A stretch of 64,000 bases of DNA from Saussurea involucrata. Lineage: Eukaryota > Streptophyta > Magnoliopsida > Asterales > Asteraceae. Positions 13,701-25,668 of this stretch are shown here, piece by piece. Where the stretch lies: assembly GCA_033807775.1 (NCBI GenBank), contig JAWVWS010001071.1, forward strand, positions 1-64,000, read 5' to 3'. How positions within the stretch are numbered: position 1 is the stretch's first letter; the number at the start of each line of letters is the position of its first letter. The notes beneath the pieces are model-generated. The model was not told the origin of the DNA. It did not search any database and saw only the letters and a program-made list of their open reading frames with translations. Made by a program: the position numbers and the translations under genes.

Positions 13701-16700
13701 GATTCGATGCCGTAGCCTGGAGTGACATCAAGAAAACGACCTATCCTGTGGGGAAAAAGGAGAGATGCTTAACCCAAATCTTACTGAAGCTCGATTGAAA
13801 TTAAAATGAAACAAGGCCTCATTAAAATCAAAAACAAAAAAATTGCCCAACATAAAAACCGGCTATAGCACACCTATTTCAAACCCGAATAGCACCGATT
13901 TTAGTGGTTGTTAGTGCAGTGCAATTAATGGAACATCTCTTTTACACCACTATTTTTCTCTTGACCGTGAACCACGATTTTACCACTATCAGCGGTGCGA
14001 TTAACAGCATAGACAATTTTATTATAAAGAATGGAATTAAGAACATAGATCATTTGCATCCCACCCGCTTGTTTGTGCTGAATCAATGATGGGGAGCACG
14101 TCATTACACTGATATAGCAACTTATGTTGGGCAGCAGTGTTTCATCAGTTCCCTCTATTATTATTTGAGTTCCTTGCTTGATTATTGATGATTTATCTGC
14201 TGCTTCTAGTTTTACATATGCAATTCATTTTTTGTTATTATATTTCCTACTGTAATGGAGCCTGGATTTGTATTTGTACTAGTATTTGATTTTGCTTTTC
14301 TTTTATTTGATTTAGTGATGATGCTGATACAAATACCATCCTCGAGAATTCTTTAAGTGCCAAGGAAAAGATCATCTCGGACCTAAATACTGAACTTCAC
14401 AGTATTGAAACAACCTTATCTAACGAACGAGAACAACATATCAATGAAATCAAGAAGTTGAATGCAATGCTCAATGAAAAGGTACCATGTTATGTTATTA
14501 ATAATCCGTTGTTTATGAATGGCATTTCTGAGTATCATGTGGGAGCTTGACTTGGCTTTTTTCTGTTACTTGGGGTTAATACATGAAATGTTGGATTTTC
14601 TTTTCTGAAGTAGGACTATTAAAACACAAGTGGTGAAATCCCTAGTAACAGGATGCATATAGTTTAGCATTACCATGTTTGTACTCGCACTGCTGACTTT
14701 TTTGTGTGTGTGCTTAAATAGATAAAATCATGGGTGTGTTACCGAACATTTGTCCTACGCGATATAACTGCATCACAGCCTGTTTATGTTTTGGTTTAAA
14801 GTATATTGTTTGAGCTCAGCTGACATATGTTTATTGATATTCAACTTCACCTCTAAACTCAATTGACTTTCATGCTGTACTTCACTTTTGTTGCAATTTT
14901 CCAGATGTTGCCTGTACATATGCCAATGGTCCTATAGGGTATTTAAAACAGATCCTCAAGTAACTTATATAGCGGCAAAATGGTCCTATAGGGTATTTAA
15001 ATATGTTTTCAGGAAGAAATGTTGATGAGAGTATTTGGTACTCCTATACAAGAGATTGAAATCCGGTGCACAAGGGAACATTTGTCATCCAAAAAACCAG
15101 TAAATGTTGAGAAATATGTATTCCAATTGTCATGCTATATTCAGAAGTTCTGTTAACTTTATTGTCAATTTGTTATTATATCATACACGGGTCTGTCGTA
15201 GTATGCATTAATATCCGTATGCTAAATTATCAGTTCTTTTTCTTACTTTTTATTCAATTTTGGAGCCTTTATTTTATTTAAGGGGGGGTTTTTAATCATT
15301 TTTACTTGAATTATACTATGATGATAGTAATTGCCCCCTAATATAGAAGCTTTCACCATATGTTTAAGTAGCAAGTTCGATCCTTCTGTCACACACACAC
15401 ACACATATGTATATATATAATATATGTATATATATATATGTCAAGGCTATCATATCCTGTAGTTTTTTCAGTTTTTTAGGTTTACATGCTCCATTCTTAC
15501 TTTCCATTGTCTTCTTTCTTAATCAACAGGAAGTTGCTCTTCAGGAAATCAAGAAAAAGCTCCAGGAAAGGCCTACAGAAAAATTAGTAGACGATCTGCG
15601 GAAGAAAGTTAAAATTTTGCAGGTCATTTATTCTACTCTGAAAAACTAGACACTTATTAGTCATGTCAATCTTCAAATTTTTATATTTTACTGCTTGTAA
15701 GTACCTAATCCATTTGTGCACATTGATCAAATATCACCAAAGTGTGGTTTTTTTTAATATGAAAATATAATCATGAGTTGCATTGATAAAGGGAGACAGT
15801 GGTGACTGCAGCTCATCGGCGTTGATAGGGTTGACAAGGGAAGTCATTGAATCAGCCCTTCCCTTGCATTTACTCTCCATGACTCGCAACCTATGGCTTT
15901 TGGTAGTAACCTACCACTTGCTCCCATTGCTGTCTGAAAATTGATTCATTCCATCCTCATATGAGGCCGGAAAGTTAATTGGTACAGGTTGACACGAAGT
16001 GCTCATCATCCTCAAACATGACTCAATCTATAGTTAATTAGGGACAGTTTATAGATCAGAAAGTTCTGTTATGCACTGGCCCAAGCCTAAGCCCAAGCCC
16101 AAGCCCAATAGTATATTCTAGAATAAGTTGTTAGCATAAAATAGGGGTGCGGGGGAAGAGTTTAGACAGGCAGAAAATTAGTGGGTTCATTTGGGAGAGA
16201 CTAGCACTCTCGAATTGCTAGAGGTTTTGGGTATCGTTTGTATTGTCGTTCCATTTCTGTTCATTTACTTGATTAAGTCCAATTTGGCCAAGCATTTCCT
16301 CTCTATTTCTGTGTTGGTTTCATCCTGTTAATCTGGTTCATAACAAGTTCCCACAAATTGAGTGAGAAGTAGATCCATTCATGCAATTGATATACTAGAC
16401 TTAATGCTGACTGGTTCAACTACATCCTGTTCAGCTGCAAGGCCTCTTACGGAGTATTTGACACATGCCATTAAAACCATACTTAGTTGGTGCTTTGATA
16501 GATGACCAGTTAGTTGGACACCTTGTTCTCAGGATCGCCTTTACCAGGGGATGAGGACGAGACAGAGTTGACTCCCGTGTTCGCCAAGGGAAAGGGACTG
16601 CGACCGCCTTTCGAATTTCTCGTCTCGTTTTTTGTGGATTAGGATATCTTGCTTTCATAGAATTTTCTTTGAAAATCCTGATTAGGCGAACGGCCGGTTT

Positions 16701-19700
16701 ACTCAATTAGGAACAAAAGCATGAAATTGCTTTATGGTTTCTGATACGAGAGTTTGTAAGAAGACTACCATTTAGATCGGAGAATTTCTGGAGGAAATCC
16801 AGCTTTAAATTCCCTGAAACCACTAACTAAGCCTCTCACTCTAGTAGGGCTAAATAGCGCCTTTTTTAATTAGGTGAATGTGCACCACATATTAGGTTAG
16901 CAGGGAAAAGCAAATGGCATTAGTGATAACTTCTGAGCAAGAAAACGACTGTAGGTTTAGATATACTTTCACATTAAAATGAGAGATGAAACAAATGACG
17001 TGATTAAGGAACATCCAGTTCTGGCAGTGCAGTTGGAATATATGAATTTACATACATCCTTCACTTCCTGTCTCATTATCTATATTTTGTCTGTAGGCAG
17101 TGGGTTATAACTCAATTGAGGCTGAAGATTGGGAGGTTGCTACTAGTGGGGAGGAGATGAGCAAACTCGAGTCTTTACTTCTTGATAAGAACCGAAAAAT
17201 GGAACATCAACTAACACAATTAAAGGTGATGTTATTATTTTCCTCTTAAATTTCTCTCACTTCATTTCAGTGTGTGCATTATTCCTGAAGATCAAGGGCA
17301 TAATCACATTACTGTGCTATATGTTGAGACAACGGGTATAGACTTGTGAGTTACACTCAACTGATTTGTGCTCTGCTTTTAGGTCCAACTCTCTGAGAAG
17401 ACTTCTTTGGCAGAAACATCTGAAACCAAGATTCTAGAACTTACATCAAAGATTAACGAGCAACAAAAGCTTATACAGAAGTTAGAAGATGATATATTGA
17501 AGGTTAGTATTTGGCAGTTGTATCTGATACTTCTTTGTCCACTCAGCATTAGATGCAATAGCATCTCCCTTGTTTGTACTATGAATCGTAAAGGACAAGT
17601 AGGCCTCTAATTGATGATCATTTGGTTATTCCTTTCTGGCGTCGTAACTCTTTCTTACTTGTGATGAAGGGTTACAATTCCAAAGATCGTAAAGGAAATA
17701 TGTTTGAGGATTGGGATCTTTCGGAGTCGGGTGCAAAAGATATTGCTGAGGTATGTTTACTGTTTTTCTTTTTTCTTATTACCATTTAAGTATCTTGAAA
17801 AATAAAGAATTAAGGATCAAACTGAATATCTCATATGGAAAACTGTAGTGTAGCCTCCAGTTGTTTACCTGGAATCTTGAATATGGATTCTTGGACTTGC
17901 TCTTTTCTTCCATGAGGAATGGTGGAGAATGAGTGATGCAAATTCTGGAGACTTTTGCTTTATAATTGTAAAATGAATACCTTTAGGTGCTGTTTGGTTT
18001 TGCTGGATTTGATAGGATTTGGAATTGATTGGTCTGAAGGAATACTTGGATTTGAAATTCTGGGGTTCCATTGAAATCACAAACATTGGATTTAGAAATC
18101 CCATGGGAGTAGTTTGTATTACTGTTTTAAAATATGTTAAAATATGTTTGTATTACTTAGGATTTGTTTGTATTACTGTTTTAAAATATGTTAAAAACAC
18201 TTGTTTTGTAATAATCAATTAATAAAAAGGTCATTTAATTATTTTTATAATCTTTTATAATTTGTTTTTATGTTATTTATAAAGAATGGAATTCAATTCC
18301 ATTACAAATCCTATAAACCAAACACACCAAAGATTCCAAATCCTTTCAATTCCAAATCATTCCACGAAATTCAAATCCCTCAAAAACATTCTGGCAAACC
18401 AAACGGGGCCCTTAGCGTCCACCGAGAGCCTCCTCTTATAGTTGAAATGTATTACTTGGAGTTGGAATTGGACTTAATCCTTGTATGGAGAACATCTTAC
18501 CAATTTCTGTTAGATTGATATTTTCCTAAAGCACCAAAGTTTATTTTGTGATTGGTGACATATGTTACAAGAAGTTTCTTTTCTTCACTATCTGGCAATG
18601 CAACTGCTTGCCGTAAAACTAGTTTCCCATAATGATCTTACCTGAATAACTTTGCATTTGAACTCCGTGGAACAGAATGCAGATCATAAACATGTTTCCT
18701 CTGACCAAGATCAAAATTCAATGCTTAAGGTGATATGCAACCAAAGAGACCGTTTTCGGGCACGCTTGCGTGAAACTGAAGAGGTAAGTTTTTTTTTACT
18801 TGCTTCAGTCATCCTTCCCTTTAACTTCTTTTTTCGTGTTTTGGGGGGGTGGGGTGGGGAGGTTAATTGCTTCTTATAAGCTTATAAGACGCTTTTGGGC
18901 GTCTTAACAAGCTTTTAAAGACACTTCTAAAATAAAGTGTTTTATTACTTTTTTCCTAGGACACTCGCATGTTTTTGTAGAATAATTATTTTTATAAGAC
19001 ATTTATTCAAATTATGTTATAAAAAATACTCTTTATTTGGAAAGTGCTTTAAATAACTTATTAAAACGCCTAAAAGTGTCGTAAAAACTTCATTGTAATA
19101 CTTTTACATAGGACATATCACATATAATTGTTTGGTCCTATAAACTTAGTCCTATAAAGCAGTCTACTAGAAAAGTTTTTGTGTCCTATAAACCCGATAA
19201 TGTTGTAGTGTATATCAATACCTGGCTATTGTGAACTAATTTTTTTGAAGTATATATTATTTATATATGGTAAATAGTCACACAAACTCACTCACCTTTG
19301 GTGAGGTTTGAACTCTTAATGACCCTTTGGTGACTGTTGTGAACTTGTGATTGCGTTAGGAAATAAGGCAGTCGAAGGAGAGGATAGGGGTGCTGACAAC
19401 TGAACTGGAGAAGACGAAAACTGACAATGTGAAGCTTTATGGAAAGATCCGTTACGTTCAGGATTATAATCTAGAAAAAGTAGTCTCTAGAGGATCAAGG
19501 AAGGTGGCCATATATCATCATCCATCTCAGTTCTTCAATTGTTGTGCTTGAGTTTACTTTAGCTCAAGTTCTGTGTCTTATGCAGCAATCGGTTGAAGAT
19601 CTCGAAAGTGGTTTCAGCTCGGATGTGGAATCCAAGTATAAGAAAATATACGAGGAGGACATAAATCCATTTGCAGCATTCTCCAAAAAGGTTCTTTACA

Positions 19701-21525
19701 GCTATCTTCTTATAATAAACTACTCATCTTTAATCACTTCCAATCTAATTCTCCCCGCCGAAGGTAACATGTATTTTGCTCAAAACATAAAAAAGGGGAA
19801 ACTTGAGTGTTTTGAGGATTAATTGACCATGCTTATGAGAAGAAATTGTTTGAGAAACAGGGGTACACTTGTAATTGAATTTTTAGATGCATTTTAATGG
19901 AAGTTATAAGTATAATGTAGTTCAGTAAAAATATATAATGACATAATCAAGGCATTTGTGTCATTATTTGTGGAAAAAGAAAAGTAAGTGAAAAAGACAA
20001 AGAATTTGGGAAACGGGGAGGACAATCTTGGGCGTATAGTTCTAGAAGCAGTTTATTATGCTGACTATAATAATGCGACAACTGCAAAGGAGTTCATCTT
20101 TACATGCAAATGTAAATCGTGTGCTGTACTGAAAGTTAAGATTGATGTTATGCTGATCTGAGGAAGCTAAATTTAACAGAGGATCAGTGGCCATAGTGGT
20201 TATGTGGATTCCACACTTACAACTTGATAGCTCTTCTTTTTATCTTTTTCATCTTAATCATGAACAATTTATTTATATCATCAGGAAAAGGATCAAAGGT
20301 ACAAGGAGCTTGGTTTACGGGACAAAATTACACTTACCAGTGGCCGTTTTCTTCTTGGCAACAAGTAAGCATCTATTGGCCTCAATAATGTATAATATCT
20401 ATTACACGTGCTTATGCACCTAGTGTAGTGTTAGAAATGGAAGCACATGTGACTCAAAACTGTTTAAGCATTTTTGTTCGGCTTATAGGCTGCTGTAGAC
20501 CTTCTGGAGTCCAATTACCAAACTAGTAATTTAAACTGTTGTCAATCTCGGAATGGGAGGTAAGACAAATTTTTGGATGGAAAGAGTACTCTAATTCTTG
20601 AGCAAATTGGAATCATTCTTATATTTTGTAGTAGGGGTGTAAATGATGCTATTCGAGCTCGAGTATCGATAAAGATTACAGAAATGAGGTTGAACTTTTG
20701 GAGGAGGGAGAATGATTGGGAACACAAGTCTAGAGAAATTTTAGTTGTAAATTATATGGGATTTTTATCTTTTTCTCTTAGAGTGCAAATTTGACTTTTA
20801 GATATCACATTACTTGCACTTCCAGTTTTAGTTATAGATTATATAAGATTGTTACAAAATTAACTATAACTACACAATACAATAACAAAGTGTTTTTGAA
20901 ACTGAATGGTATAATACTCCATTTCAGCTTTAAATCGGGTATATGGCATGTAAATGCAACCTACTTTGGTCCGATTTCGATTTGATGTGACATACTTTCA
21001 GAACCTTCGTTTTGGTACCTCATATGATATCTTAAACATTTAGGTACCTGGTTTACATCTGAGAATGCATAATTTGGTCTGATTCCTAATTTGTGTACTA
21101 CACTTCCGTTTAAATGTTTGAGATATTACATCTGAGGTACCAAAATTAATGTTTCAAGTAAGATCAGTATTTTCAAAATCAGAAGTCATTTTTTTTGGTC
21201 AAAAGTAGAAAACTTATTCTGAGTTAATACTTTTTAGTTGTGATGAACATTTTTTGTTTTTCTTTGCAGATATGCACGAACGTTTGCATTTTTCTACACC
21301 ATCGGGTTGCATATTTTAGTATTCAGCTGTCTCTACAGGATGTCGGCTTTAAGCAACCTCAGGTAATAATTTCAATAAATTTTTTGGTTTTTCTGTAGCA
21401 GCAGATAGATATATAGTTATATAACATGTCCATGGCTGACTCTTGCTTAAAACTTACATTTCAGCCATGGACCTGAAGAATTTGTTGGCAACGAGAAAAT
21501 CACAAATCTTCCCCACGCGATATAG
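3063..21525 (+). CDS. CASP: Protein CASP, Golgi coiled-coil membrane protein, 686 aa, 19 exons
   Basis: Exons: 3063-3153, 4216-4326, 4444-4622, 8478-8627, 9898-9986, 10116-10225, 10333-10427, 11674-11729, 14316-14481, 15530-15622, 17097-17225, 17383-17502, 17670-17750, 18676-18783, 19360-19503, 19586-19690, 20285-20364, 21270-21362, 21465-21525. They sum to 2061 nt, every intron is GT-AG, and the frame is preserved across all 18 junctions. The product is nearly all heptad coiled coil (about residues 30-630). It ends in one membrane span (F641-Y658, with Tyr645 and His650 inside) preceded by KYARTF and followed by a 28-residue tail. Known for the family: CASP is a tail-anchored-type golgin related to the N-terminal part of CUX1, acting as a Golgi matrix/tether protein with the coil in the cytosol. 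Length fits the roughly 690 aa plant orthologues I recall. Exon 1 starts MEASQGGSER and leads into NFWREFDLEKER, typical of the family N-terminus. Transposons occupy several introns but no exon is hit, so the gene looks functional. Exon ends are inferred by eye. Confidence 0.95.
3728..3815 (-). repeat. Possible old tRNA-derived SINE remnant (CASP intron 1)
   Basis: On the minus strand this stretch reads like degraded pol III boxes: GGTCAAATTCC resembles a B box, and an upstream GGCGGTAATGCC-type stretch resembles an A-box region. No target duplication or poly-A tail was found. It differs from the clearer SINE at 5498-5641. Confidence 0.25.
4961..6004. repeat. Tandem duplication in CASP intron 3
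   Basis: The unit starting near TAGGATTAGGAAATAAAA is present twice: 4961-5403 (443 bp) and 5404 to about 6004. The copies match closely over their whole length. The second copy is longer only because a SINE with its target duplication sits inside it. The unit contains the start of a region that runs into a copia-type primer site at 6048, so it may be internal sequence of a small retroelement. Confidence 0.9.
5498..5641 (-). mobile_element. tRNA-derived SINE with perfect target duplication
   Basis: The insertion is flanked by a 15 bp direct repeat GTGATCTGGAAAGTT (5483-5497 and 5642-5656). The sister tandem copy near 5036 shows the same locus without the insert. On the minus strand there is an A-box-like TAGCCTAGCGGTA (5614-5626) and a B box GGTTCAAACCT (5573-5583), spaced as in tRNA-like promoters. 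The 3' end is the poly-T seen at 5498-5505, i.e. an A-tail. This is a textbook target-primed insertion. Confidence 0.88.
6048..6315 (-). mobile_element. Copia/TRIM-like LTR remnant with primer site
   Basis: Read on the minus strand, an LTR-like block ends CACGTGCTCTAACA at 6061 and is followed at once by TGGAATCAAAGC (6049-6060). That matches the plant initiator-Met primer-binding site TGGTATCAGAGC at 10 of 12 positions. The far LTR end is uncertain (near 6315). No coding sequence is attached, so it is either a solo end or a TRIM-type non-autonomous element. It lies in CASP intron 3. Confidence 0.45.
7682..7715. repeat. (CT)n microsatellite
   Basis: About 17 uninterrupted CT units in CASP intron 3. 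Confidence 0.97.
8356..8369. repeat. Poly-G run
   Basis: Fourteen consecutive G bases about 110 bp before the splice acceptor of CASP exon 4. A G-rich homopolymer on the coding strand of an intron; its length in the assembly may be unreliable. Confidence 0.9.
12050..13560. other. Possible decayed transposon in CASP intron 8
   Basis: This part of the 2.6 kb intron 8 is bounded by clusters of short words: TCACGG, GCGATTTG and ATTCGGTCGC at the left, ATCGCGGTC and CTATCGCGATGG at the right. These look like subterminal repeats in opposite orientation. I find no clean terminal repeats or target duplication, and the limits are rough. Confidence 0.25.
15390..15441. repeat. Compound (CA)n/(TA)n microsatellite
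   Basis: A CA run is followed by TATATA stretches in CASP intron 9, about 90 bp before exon 10. Confidence 0.9.
16080..16109. repeat. (AAGCCC)n short tandem repeat
   Basis: About five imperfect CCAAGC units in CASP intron 10. Confidence 0.85.
17986..18411. mobile_element. Tourist-like (PIF/Harbinger) MITE in CASP intron 13
   Basis: This 426 bp element begins GGTGCTGTTTGGTTTTGC and its other end read inverted is GGGCCCCGTTTGGTTTGCC, an imperfect terminal repeat of about 20 bp. It is flanked by TTA on both sides (17983-17985 and 18412-18414), the 3 bp target duplication typical of PIF/Harbinger. The interior is AT-rich, has a short internal direct repeat (TACTGTTTTAAAATATGTTAAAA), and does not code. 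Confidence 0.82.
19238..19336 (-). mobile_element. Internally deleted SINE next to the CASP exon 15 acceptor
   Basis: It shares TTTTTTTGAAGTATATA and the CTCACCTTTGGTGAGGTTTGAAC segment with the SINE at 5498-5641, but lacks most of the tRNA-like head. A 9 bp duplication TTGTGAACT flanks it (19229-19237 and 19337-19345). Only 14 bp separate the right duplication from exon 15 at 19360, so the end of intron 14 consists of SINE plus duplicated target. Confidence 0.75.
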
Positions 21526-21753
21526 TCTCTGGCATCAGAGGTGTAACCACGATCGCATAAATCGTTACAATGTACATAGACTAAATTACCCCTTCTCGGT
21601 GTTACTATGACAATGTATCCTTGGATTTTTATGGACTATTCACCACAAAAAAGATTGATTGATACTTGGATTTAAGAGGTTTTTGTTTTTGTTATCATAT
21701 ATTCAACGTTACCATCCTGAAAAGCATTAACAATGGGTTGGACTTGGAATGTC
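21526..21753 (+). other. CASP 3' UTR and downstream flank
   Basis: This is the region directly after the CASP stop codon and before the next MITE. It should contain the 3' UTR. No AATAAA hexamer is obvious, which is usual for plant genes. Confidence 0.45.
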
Positions 21754-21756
21754 TTA

Positions 21757-22060
21757 GGGCTGTTTACCTAATCACTTACCCGAAGAAGTGCTTACCGGTA
21801 AAATTCAACACTATCACCTACTTCCGGGTAAGATTTTAGTCCACTAAAATGGCATCGTATGCAACAATTTAGCTGGTAAGCGCTAACCGTGGTAAGTCGT
21901 TGCACTCACTTATCGGGTAAAACTCTCGGTCCTTGCTTTCGACTCTCGGTCCTTGCTTCCGTTCTTGCCGGGTAAGTTTCTTGGTCCTTGCCATATTAAT
22001 TCGGTAAGCTAATGTGACTTGGTAAGCACTTACCCGGGTAAGTGTTTTGTAAACGGCCCC
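21757..22060. mobile_element. Second TTA-flanked MITE, 304 bp
   Basis: The ends are GGGCTGTTTACCTAATCACTTACCC and, inverted, GGGGCCGTTTACAAAACACTTACCC. TTA lies on both sides (21754-21756 and 22061-22063). The interior is filled with GGTAAG/CTTACC words in both directions. PIF/Harbinger-type like the intron 13 MITE, but a different family. Confidence 0.82.
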
Positions 22061-22063
22061 TTA

Positions 22064-22357
22064 AATTCTTTGGGTCTTGTGCAAACTTAAAAACTGGAAA
22101 TTTGGATTTTAAGCAAGTCCTTGGATATTTTTTTTTTGATTTTACTATTTTATCACATTATCCACAATGTTTTTGAGGATCTATATAATATGTTTTAGAC
22201 TCGGAGATTTATTTGTTTAAAAAAATTGTTTATAGACTTGATCACTTGCCATCGAAAAATCTGTTACCTTTTTCTTTTCCAGAATTGTTATTTTATATTA
22301 GCTAATTACCTTTATAATCATAATTTTTGATAATTTTAAATCAAAGCCACGAGACTA
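22064..22357. other. AT-rich DNA, nothing recognised
   Basis: No gene, repeat or element is visible in this short stretch between two transposon-like blocks. Confidence 0.4.
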
Positions 22358-23749
22358 AGGTGGCGTTTGTTTTTTAAGAGGTGATGAAGTCTGAAATCTG
22401 ATTTCACTTTCTGAAATTTGTTTTTTAAGTGGTGTTGAAATCTGGAATCTAAATCAACAAGACTGTTTGTTTTTATAAACCGACAAACATCTGAATTTGA
22501 TTTGTTTATTCCTCATTATTATAAAATTTACGTCTAAATTATAAACTAGCAATTCATCTTTAAGCAAACAACAACATTGTCAAATTTAAATACAACAAAT
22601 AGTATAGTTAAGCGACTGGTGCCAAAGTTTTATTTTCTGAGATTGATGAATAATTTGGCACAATGGGTTGTAGTTCCATGCTAACATTTGATGAAGGGTA
22701 TTCCACCTCTTGACATATGATTCATCTGATTCTGATCTGACCAACAAAAGGACAATGAATGCTGGATTACTCGCCTTCTTTGATCAAAACCCAGACTTCC
22801 TTCTTTCAATTTGATCCATCAACTCTTGTGCATGCCCAAACTCATACATACAAATTGTACAAACATAGTTGGTTTGATCCTCAAGAACCCACTTGGATTG
22901 ATTAAATTCAAACACCCTTGAAAGCTTGAAAGTAAAAAAAACATAGTTCTTTGGGATGAGTTAAGAGGACCTACCATCAAACTCATTTTGTAGTTCTCTT
23001 AGCAAACTCAATGCCAACATCTTTCTGAATTGCATTATTTGAAAACAAACCTTAATACACTCAACACAACCCTCAAAACTTAAATTGAAAATCACCGTAG
23101 GTTTTTACCATCTAATCAAATCATAAAATTAAGAACTTCCTAAAAAAATCCATAAACTCTAGGGACGAACGAAAGGGTCGAACATCAAAGATCTTATCAC
23201 AAGGTCGAACCACATGGACGAAATAAACACAAGAACTATGAAGAGATCGACGAAATTTAAATATAAATTTGAGGGGACGAAATCAACAGTAAGATCAAAA
23301 AATCCCAAAACAACAACGAAATCAATAGAAAGATTAGATCACCATAAAGAAGAGAGGATGAAGAACAGAGAAGAAGAAAGGAACGATTCAGTCTCGATTT
23401 GCTTAGCAATCTGTAGATCAAACCCAGTTTAAAATCGACATACTTGATTGGAGCTCTATTCGGTCTCGATTTGGTTAGAAATCTGGAGATTGACACCTTG
23501 AAGATCGATTTGGTTCATGATTAATAGGCTTGAGAGGCGAGATAGGGGAGCGATTGAGGGAGTGAGGGGCATGTTTTAGGGGACGATACTAGAGCTCTGG
23601 AGGCGATGTCTACGAATCAGACGCTAGGTCACCACTTTTTGATTTAGAGGCTTATCAGATATAAGAGCCTCTAAAAACTTAGAAAAAACAAACACTCTTC
23701 AGATAAAAGAGTTAATTAGGAGCTGAAATTCATAAAACAAACAAGGCCT
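22358..23749. mobile_element. Probable 1.4 kb non-autonomous DNA transposon
   Basis: The left end AGGTGGCGTTTGTTTTTT and the inverted right end AGGCCTTGTTTGTTTTA form an imperfect terminal repeat. Both subterminal parts repeat TCTGAAAT/ATTTCAG-like and AACAAAC words. No transposase-like ORF is present; the short ORFs at 23214-23496 are low-complexity Lys/Arg/Glu-rich frames. No exact target duplication was found, so the limits are tentative. Confidence 0.42.
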
Positions 23750-24393
23750 ATAGTTTACAAAAACCATATATTTGCCAAATATGGACATGTGGCTGGTTAA
23801 ATCTTCTCAAATACTATGGTTTTTGCTCAGCTTAAAATAAATAGTAAACTACAAATTTGATCAATGTGGTATGCCAAAAATAAAACTTGTTTCTTTTTAC
23901 AATTACAAAATTATAAGATGACTATTGTGGTTTAGAAAAAAGAAACGTTTGTATTTGGTCCTTCTAATAGGTAAAAATTCAGTTAAATGAATGGCATTTT
24001 CATCCTTTTAACGATTTTTTTGTCCTTTACCTAATAAAAAACCATGAGGACCAAAATCTCAAAATTGATTTTAACTGGTCAAGATAGGATGTTGCATTCC
24101 AGATGGTGAAAGTCCCATAAGCGAAAACATCACTACTTTATGTGCTAACCCGATTTTGGATCTCTTTTTATCAATATATTGTTTCTTATATGCTAACATC
24201 TACATTATTTTGTTCAAAATAGGATTATCATAAGATATATAAAGATAAAAAAAACATTCTATGTCAAGCATGTCGCTTATTTTGTGTCTTTGACAAATAT
24301 ATACGAAAGAATACGATAGTAGGCCTATCGGCCGGATCTCAGTATAGCCTATACGTACCCCCCTTAATCTGTATGTACAAAAGTAGGAAAATT

Positions 24394-24429
<36 letters not shown>

Positions 24430-25148
24430 GAAGAATAGGTCACATATCCACACTTTGTGAAGTGAAAATATTTTTATTATTATTGTGAATAGATCCAAGA
24501 GAATCAAACTATTAAAACCATTAATTAATTAGTTCCATATTGTAATGAGTGGTGAATGGTGATGAACCTTTTTTGTATTGGGTGAGTGGTTATTACACTA
24601 ATCTCATTCTCCTAATTTACCTATTTCTAAAACATGAATCACTTTCCATAGATATATAAGTAGATAAAGAGCAACTCATGATTAGTTAGTTTATAATAGA
24701 TAAAGAGCATGTCACTCTCACTTGAATGGGTTCATGCGATTCTTAAAACAATCCCATTACATAAAACAGTTACTTTATCAACAAATTTCTCTATTATTGT
24801 TCTAGTTAATTATTTACTCTATTTTCTTTTCTTTTTGTACGTGTTTTCATCTTCTTCCTAGCCTTGCGGACAAGAGTCCTCTTGGCATACTCTATTTTGA
24901 AACTCCTTTTGCAATCTTTTCCTCACAATAGACATACGTTGTCTAGGAATACTGTTTAGTTAAAAAAAAAAAATTAGAATCTACGTCCCACAACCATTGT
25001 CTAATCTAAGATAGATGTATGGATCAACACATGATAATAATGCAACATCGTCGTAAAGGTTAAACTTAAAGCACATGATCATACCACATATTAGTATACT
25101 TATGGCATCTAATGACAAACAAATTTGGCACTAAGAGTGCACCACGAG
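23750..25148. other. AT-rich intergenic DNA with an (AT)n microsatellite
   Basis: There is an uninterrupted AT run of about 31 bp at 24397-24427. Otherwise I see neither coding sequence nor a recognisable element in this 1.4 kb. Confidence 0.6.
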
Positions 25149-25302
25149 CATACAAGTTAAGACGAGATCTCGCATGACCATGTCCGCATATTATACCAAG
25201 TAAAAATGAATTTGGAAGGAGATTATCATACAAGTTGAGACGAGATCTCGCATGACCATGTCCGCATATTATACCAAGTAAAAATGGATTTGGAAGGAGA
25301 TT
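25149..25302. repeat. Tandem duplication, 78 bp unit
   Basis: Two copies (25149-25226 and 25227-25302) share ACGAGATCTCGCATGACCAT and its surroundings with about three differences. Confidence 0.93.
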
Positions 25303-25537
25303 CAATCCATCTCTCGTACACCCAAATGTACTTGTCCAACTTCAAAACAATTCATCGAAAATAGAGAAAAGAAACAACTTTATGAATTTCTCATGGGGCT
25401 AGATGAAGTCTTTCATACTATTAAGACACACATTTTAACTACAAAATCAACACCAATTTGTGGAGTTGCTTAGCATCCGATATCTGAAAATGAGAAACAA
25501 CGTGAAACTGTTGCCGCTAGACGCCCAAATGCAATTG

Positions 25538-25663
25538 AAGCTACCGCCTTTCAAACCCAAACGTAGAACTAGAATAGAGATAAGAGGGGCAAGCTACCGC
25601 CTTTCAAACCCAAACGTAGAACTAGAATAGAGATAAGAGGGGCAAGCTACCGTATGTGAGATG
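25538..25663. repeat. Tandem duplication, 53 bp unit
   Basis: Two identical 53 bp copies starting AAGCTACCGC (25538 and 25591), followed by a truncated third start at 25644. Lies directly left of the gypsy insertion. Confidence 0.93.
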
Positions 25664-25668
25664 TGGTG

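Noticed and set aside
15011..15122. Possible extra CASP exon in intron 9 (AG followed by GAAGAAATGTTGATGAG)
   Set aside because: The reading frame does not continue to a good donor, and exons 9 and 10 already join in frame with expected family sequence.
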